8,729 nt of DNA from Acidobacteriaceae bacterium (GTDB lineage: Bacteria; Acidobacteriota; Terriglobia; Terriglobales; Acidobacteriaceae), in contig PLYW01000014.1 in assembly GCA_003151875.1 (NCBI GenBank), forward strand, positions 1 through 8,729, in the 5' to 3' direction. The translations under genes were made by a program, and so were the position numbers. Each line of letters starts with the position of its first letter. Position 1 is the stretch's first letter. Below are positions 6,921 through 8,729 of this stretch, in pieces. A model generated the notes under the pieces. The model did not search any database. It was given only the letters and a program-made list of their open reading frames with translations, and was not told the DNA's origin.

Positions 6921-7424
6921 ATGCGCATCCTGGGAATCGATTGCGGCGGCGAATACACCGGCTACGGAGTGGTCGAGCAGGACGACGAGGGCTCGCTGCA
7001 CCACCTGTGCAGCGGGGCCATCCGGCTGCTGCCGCGTGAACCGCTGGAGCTGCGGCTCAAGAAGATCTGCGAGAAGCTTAGCGAGATCATCGCCACCTAT
7101 ACGCCCGAGCAGGTAGCCATTGAAGACGTCTTCTACGCGGTAAATGTGAAGTCGGCACTGAAGCTTGGGCACGTGCGCGGAGTAGCCATGTTGGCCGCCG
7201 CGCAAGCCGGTTTGCAGGTGGTTGCCTACTCTCCGCTGTCGATCAAATCCGCCGTGGTGGGCTACGGCAAGGCGGAGAAGTGCCAGGTGCAGATGATGGT
7301 CGCCCGCCTGCTCGACTTGCCCGCGCCTCCCGAGCCGCCCGATGTGGCCGACGCGCTGGCGATCGCCATTTGCCACTTGCACACCGCCGGCACGCTGCGG
7401 CGGCAGCACGCAACCACCGGATGA
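6921..7424 (+). CDS. ruvC: Crossover junction endodeoxyribonuclease RuvC (Holliday junction resolvase)
   Basis: RuvC cuts Holliday junctions symmetrically, working with the RuvAB branch-migration motor in recombinational repair. The 167-residue product (family about 160-175) has all four acidic metal ligands of the RNase H-like fold: Asp7 in GIDCG, Glu68 in AIEDVF, and Asp141 and Asp144 in PPDVADALAIAICH. These match E. coli D7, E66, D138 and D141. Phe71 matches the junction-stacking E. coli Phe69. ATG 6921 begins MRILGIDCGG exactly where the family starts. An upstream in-frame ATG at 6870 would add 17 residues (MAESAVAPATLATGWKL) without family resemblance. The ribosome-binding site is modest (AGG about 10 bases upstream, or GGAAG with a very short spacing). 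ruvA and ruvB are not in the window. Confidence 0.95.
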   Translation: MRILGIDCGGEYTGYGVVEQDDEGSLHHLCSGAIRLLPREPLELRLKKICEKLSEIIATYTPEQVAIEDVFYAVNVKSALKLGHVRGVAMLAAAQAGLQVVAYSPLSIKSAVVGYGKAEKCQVQMMVARLLDLPAPPEPPDVADALAIAICHLHTAGTLRRQHATTG

Positions 7425-7468
7425 ATCCACTTTGAACGGTCGGGGCAAGCACGTCCGGCAAAATCAGA

Positions 7469-7474
7469 TAAAAT
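7469..7474 (+). promoter_or_regulatory. Candidate -10 box giving a nearly leaderless transcript
   Basis: TAAAAT matches TATAAT at five of six positions and ends 11 bases before the ATG at 7486. Transcription would start within a few bases of the ATG. No -35 is evident, and no Shine-Dalgarno sequence precedes the start, which is consistent with leaderless or near-leaderless translation. An alternative is read-through from ruvC. Confidence 0.3.
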
Positions 7475-7485
7475 CTCTGCCCAGC

Positions 7486-8187
7486 ATGAAATTGTGCTCA
7501 GCCTTCATCGTACTTCTGCTGGTCTCCCTGGCTTCGGCACAACCGGCAGCCGCTCCCGCTGCCGCGCAGCCCACAGTGACTTTCGTCTTTGACTGGAGCC
7601 AGGGAATTCCCTGGCAAGCGTACTCCATCACGGTACAGGCCGACGGCAGCACGCATTTCCAAGGGACACCCGCCCCAGACACGGCTACCGGCGGCGATAC
7701 CGATCTGTTTCAACAGGACTTCACCATGTCCGCGGCCAATCGCTCGAAGATTTTCGACCTGGCCAAAAAGCTCAACTACTTCCAGGGCGATTTCAATTCG
7801 CGCGTGAAGCATATCGCTCAGACCGGACGCAAAACTCTGGAGTACACCTCCGCAGACAAGCACGGCTCGACCACGTACAACTGGTCGCAGAATGCCGATG
7901 TGCAAGAGTTGAGCCGCCTCTTTGTGGCCATTGCCAATACCCTCGATTATGGCCGCAAGCTGAGTTTTCAATACCGCTTCGACAAGCTGGGCATGGATGC
8001 CCGGTTGAAGGAGTTGGAATACATAAGGGCCAATCATTATGCCGAGGAGCTTAACGTGATAGCACCGATTCTGCGCAAGATTGCGGATGATCCCGATATG
8101 ATGGATATCAGCCGCCAGACTGCGCAGCAGCTGCTTCGTAGCCTCAGTGGGCCCAGCCAACCGAACGCAACGCCGGCCCAGCCGTAA
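7486..8187 (+). CDS. Small secreted protein of unknown function
   Basis: I do not recognise a named family. The 233-residue product begins with a clear Sec signal peptide (MKLCSAFIVLLLVSLASA, cleavage at about residue 18), followed by an Ala/Pro-rich linker (19-29). A predicted beta-rich part comes next (about 30-135, including VTFVFDWSQGIPWQAYSITV). A helical part (about 138-222) follows and includes MDARLKELEYIRANHYAEEL and QTAQQLLRSL. The tail is Pro-rich. Apart from Cys4 in the signal peptide there are no cysteines, so it is not a lipoprotein. No catalytic motif is seen. ATG 7486 is chosen because it starts the signal peptide; the frame is open further upstream inside ruvC but lacks coding character. 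It lies 61 bp after ruvC on the same strand and may be independently transcribed. Confidence 0.85.
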   Translation: MKLCSAFIVLLLVSLASAQPAAAPAAAQPTVTFVFDWSQGIPWQAYSITVQADGSTHFQGTPAPDTATGGDTDLFQQDFTMSAANRSKIFDLAKKLNYFQGDFNSRVKHIAQTGRKTLEYTSADKHGSTTYNWSQNADVQELSRLFVAIANTLDYGRKLSFQYRFDKLGMDARLKELEYIRANHYAEELNVIAPILRKIADDPDMMDISRQTAQQLLRSLSGPSQPNATPAQP

Positions 8188-8202
8188 GCTGAGCGCCGAA
8201 TT

Positions 8203-8233
8203 TTCACAACTTCCCATCCAACAGGTGTTTAAT
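8203..8233 (+). promoter_or_regulatory. Weak candidate promoter of the FecR-domain gene
   Basis: TTCACA (8203-8208) and TTTAAT (8228-8233, five of six matches to TATAAT) are separated by 19 bases, which is longer than ideal. It would give a leader of about 95 bases. This is the best sigma-70-like pair in the 147-bp gap. Confidence 0.2.
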
Positions 8234-8235
8234 AC

Positions 8236-8263
8236 GATCAGGCAGGGAAGGTCTTGATCAGGC
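8236..8263. repeat. Direct repeat GATCAGGC, two copies 20 bp apart
   Basis: GATCAGGC is at 8236-8243 and again at 8256-8263, a 20-bp period or about two helical turns, just downstream of the candidate -10. The second copy lies in the palindrome TGATCA. Repeats on one face of the helix suggest a regulator site, but two 8-mers can occur by chance. Confidence 0.35.
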
Positions 8264-8286
8264 TCGTGGTCCCAAACCCTCGATCC

Positions 8287-8298
8287 CGTCTTGAGACG
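8287..8298. promoter_or_regulatory. 12-bp palindrome CGTCT-TG-AGACG in the fecR-like leader
   Basis: Perfect 5-bp arms with a 2-base centre. The centre is too tight for an RNA hairpin, so it would be a dimeric DNA-binding site if functional. It lies 37 bases before the start codon of the next gene. No regulator is assigned. Confidence 0.25.
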
Positions 8299-8334
8299 CA
8301 GAATATGAACACCCACGGCCCCAGGAGTAACGGT

Positions 8335-8729
8335 ATGCCACGGCACCTGAAATCCGCATTAGCAATGACAATGGCGTTTGTGCTGGCCGCAGCGGCCGGC
8401 GCATTCGCCGAGTCGCATGTCAGGATCGTTCGTCTCAGTTACGTCAATGGGCAGGTGCAGACGGACCGGGCGACTGGGCAAGGATTAGAACGCGCCATCT
8501 TGAATACACCCATTACTCAGGGAGTGCGAGTGGTGACCGGGGATGACGGCCTGGCGGAGGTAGAATTCGAGAACGAAAGCGCTCTGCGGATCGCGGAGAA
8601 CTCGGAAATCCAGTTCCGCGGGCTGTCCATGAACGACAACGGCGCCAAGATCAACGAGATCGAAGTGGTCAAGGGCGTCGTCTATCTCGATGCACGCTCC
8701 AAGGGCGATGACATCTATCGCATTAAGAG
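8335..8729 (+). CDS. Exported FecR-domain protein, 3' end outside the window
   Basis: ATG 8335 follows a strong AGGAG ribosome-binding site (8323-8327) by 7 bases. The frame is open to the window edge (131 codons). The product starts with a signal peptide (basic MPRHLK, hydrophobic core, cleavage at about residue 25 after GAFA). It continues into a FecR-like beta-domain: VRIVRLSYVNGQVQ, NTPITQGVRVVTGDDGLAEV and LRIAENSEIQFRG. This is the usual pattern of a G-x-V strand, a -N-x-P-I-x-x-G- turn, a sensitive GD-x-x-AEVEF strand and a following EVVKGVVYLDAR strand. No transmembrane anti-sigma segment precedes the domain, so it is unlikely to be a classical FecR sigma regulator. It is better seen as an envelope or periplasmic protein with a FecR domain. 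An in-frame ATG at 8305 is less well supported by a ribosome-binding site. Confidence 0.85.
   Translation, partial: MPRHLKSALAMTMAFVLAAAAGAFAESHVRIVRLSYVNGQVQTDRATGQGLERAILNTPITQGVRVVTGDDGLAEVEFENESALRIAENSEIQFRGLSMNDNGAKINEIEVVKGVVYLDARSKGDDIYRIK

Noticed and set aside
6642..7448. Long N-terminal extension of the pfk frame on the minus strand
   Set aside because: It runs antisense through ruvC; the enzyme family starts at MRIGILTGGGD, where a ribosome-binding site is present.
7342..7485. Upstream extension of the secreted-protein gene into ruvC
   Set aside because: It overlaps the ruvC catalytic C-terminus in another frame and would bury the clear signal peptide starting at 7486.

Overview
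The window is about 8.7 kb of GC-rich bacterial DNA. Its gene content suggests a soil- or sediment-type Acidobacteriota: an Acs of the long subfamily, a secreted M1-type metallopeptidase paired with a membrane protein, a PPi-type phosphofructokinase, and small secreted and FecR-domain proteins of a kind I associate with that phylum. The phylum call is an inference from protein character, because there is no rRNA or marker set here. No tRNA, rRNA, CRISPR array or transposase was found.

Layout. Positions 1-1890 (+) hold the 3' part of an acetyl-CoA synthetase gene (acs) that runs in from the left edge. Its frame is interrupted by a single TGA at 73-75, exactly where relatives have a Cys, and the frame is open and family-like on both sides. 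A perfect 8-bp hairpin at 102-127 sits at the distance and with the loop shape expected of a bacterial selenocysteine insertion element. A strong intrinsic terminator (1923-1950) closes acs. Positions 2019-2528 (+) hold a HigBA-type toxin-antitoxin locus. Its toxin gene looks dead (the start codon position reads ACG and the middle third is missing), while the HigA antitoxin is intact.

Positions 2599-6641 (-) form a compact three-gene set, transcribed as pfk (PPi-type signature), then a secreted M1 peptidase, then a six-helix membrane protein. The pfk-peptidase gap is about 30 bp and the last two genes share an ATGA stop/start overlap. A 279-bp divergent spacer (6642-6920) carries a CACGGAG repeat cluster and a probable ruvC promoter. 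ruvC (6921-7424, +) is followed by a small secreted protein gene (7486-8187, +) and by the 5' part of an exported FecR-domain protein (from 8335, +) that runs off the right edge.

Most genes are central metabolism, repair or cell-envelope functions. The two places that most deserve a second look are the recoded-or-broken start of acs and the eroded higB/intact higA pair.
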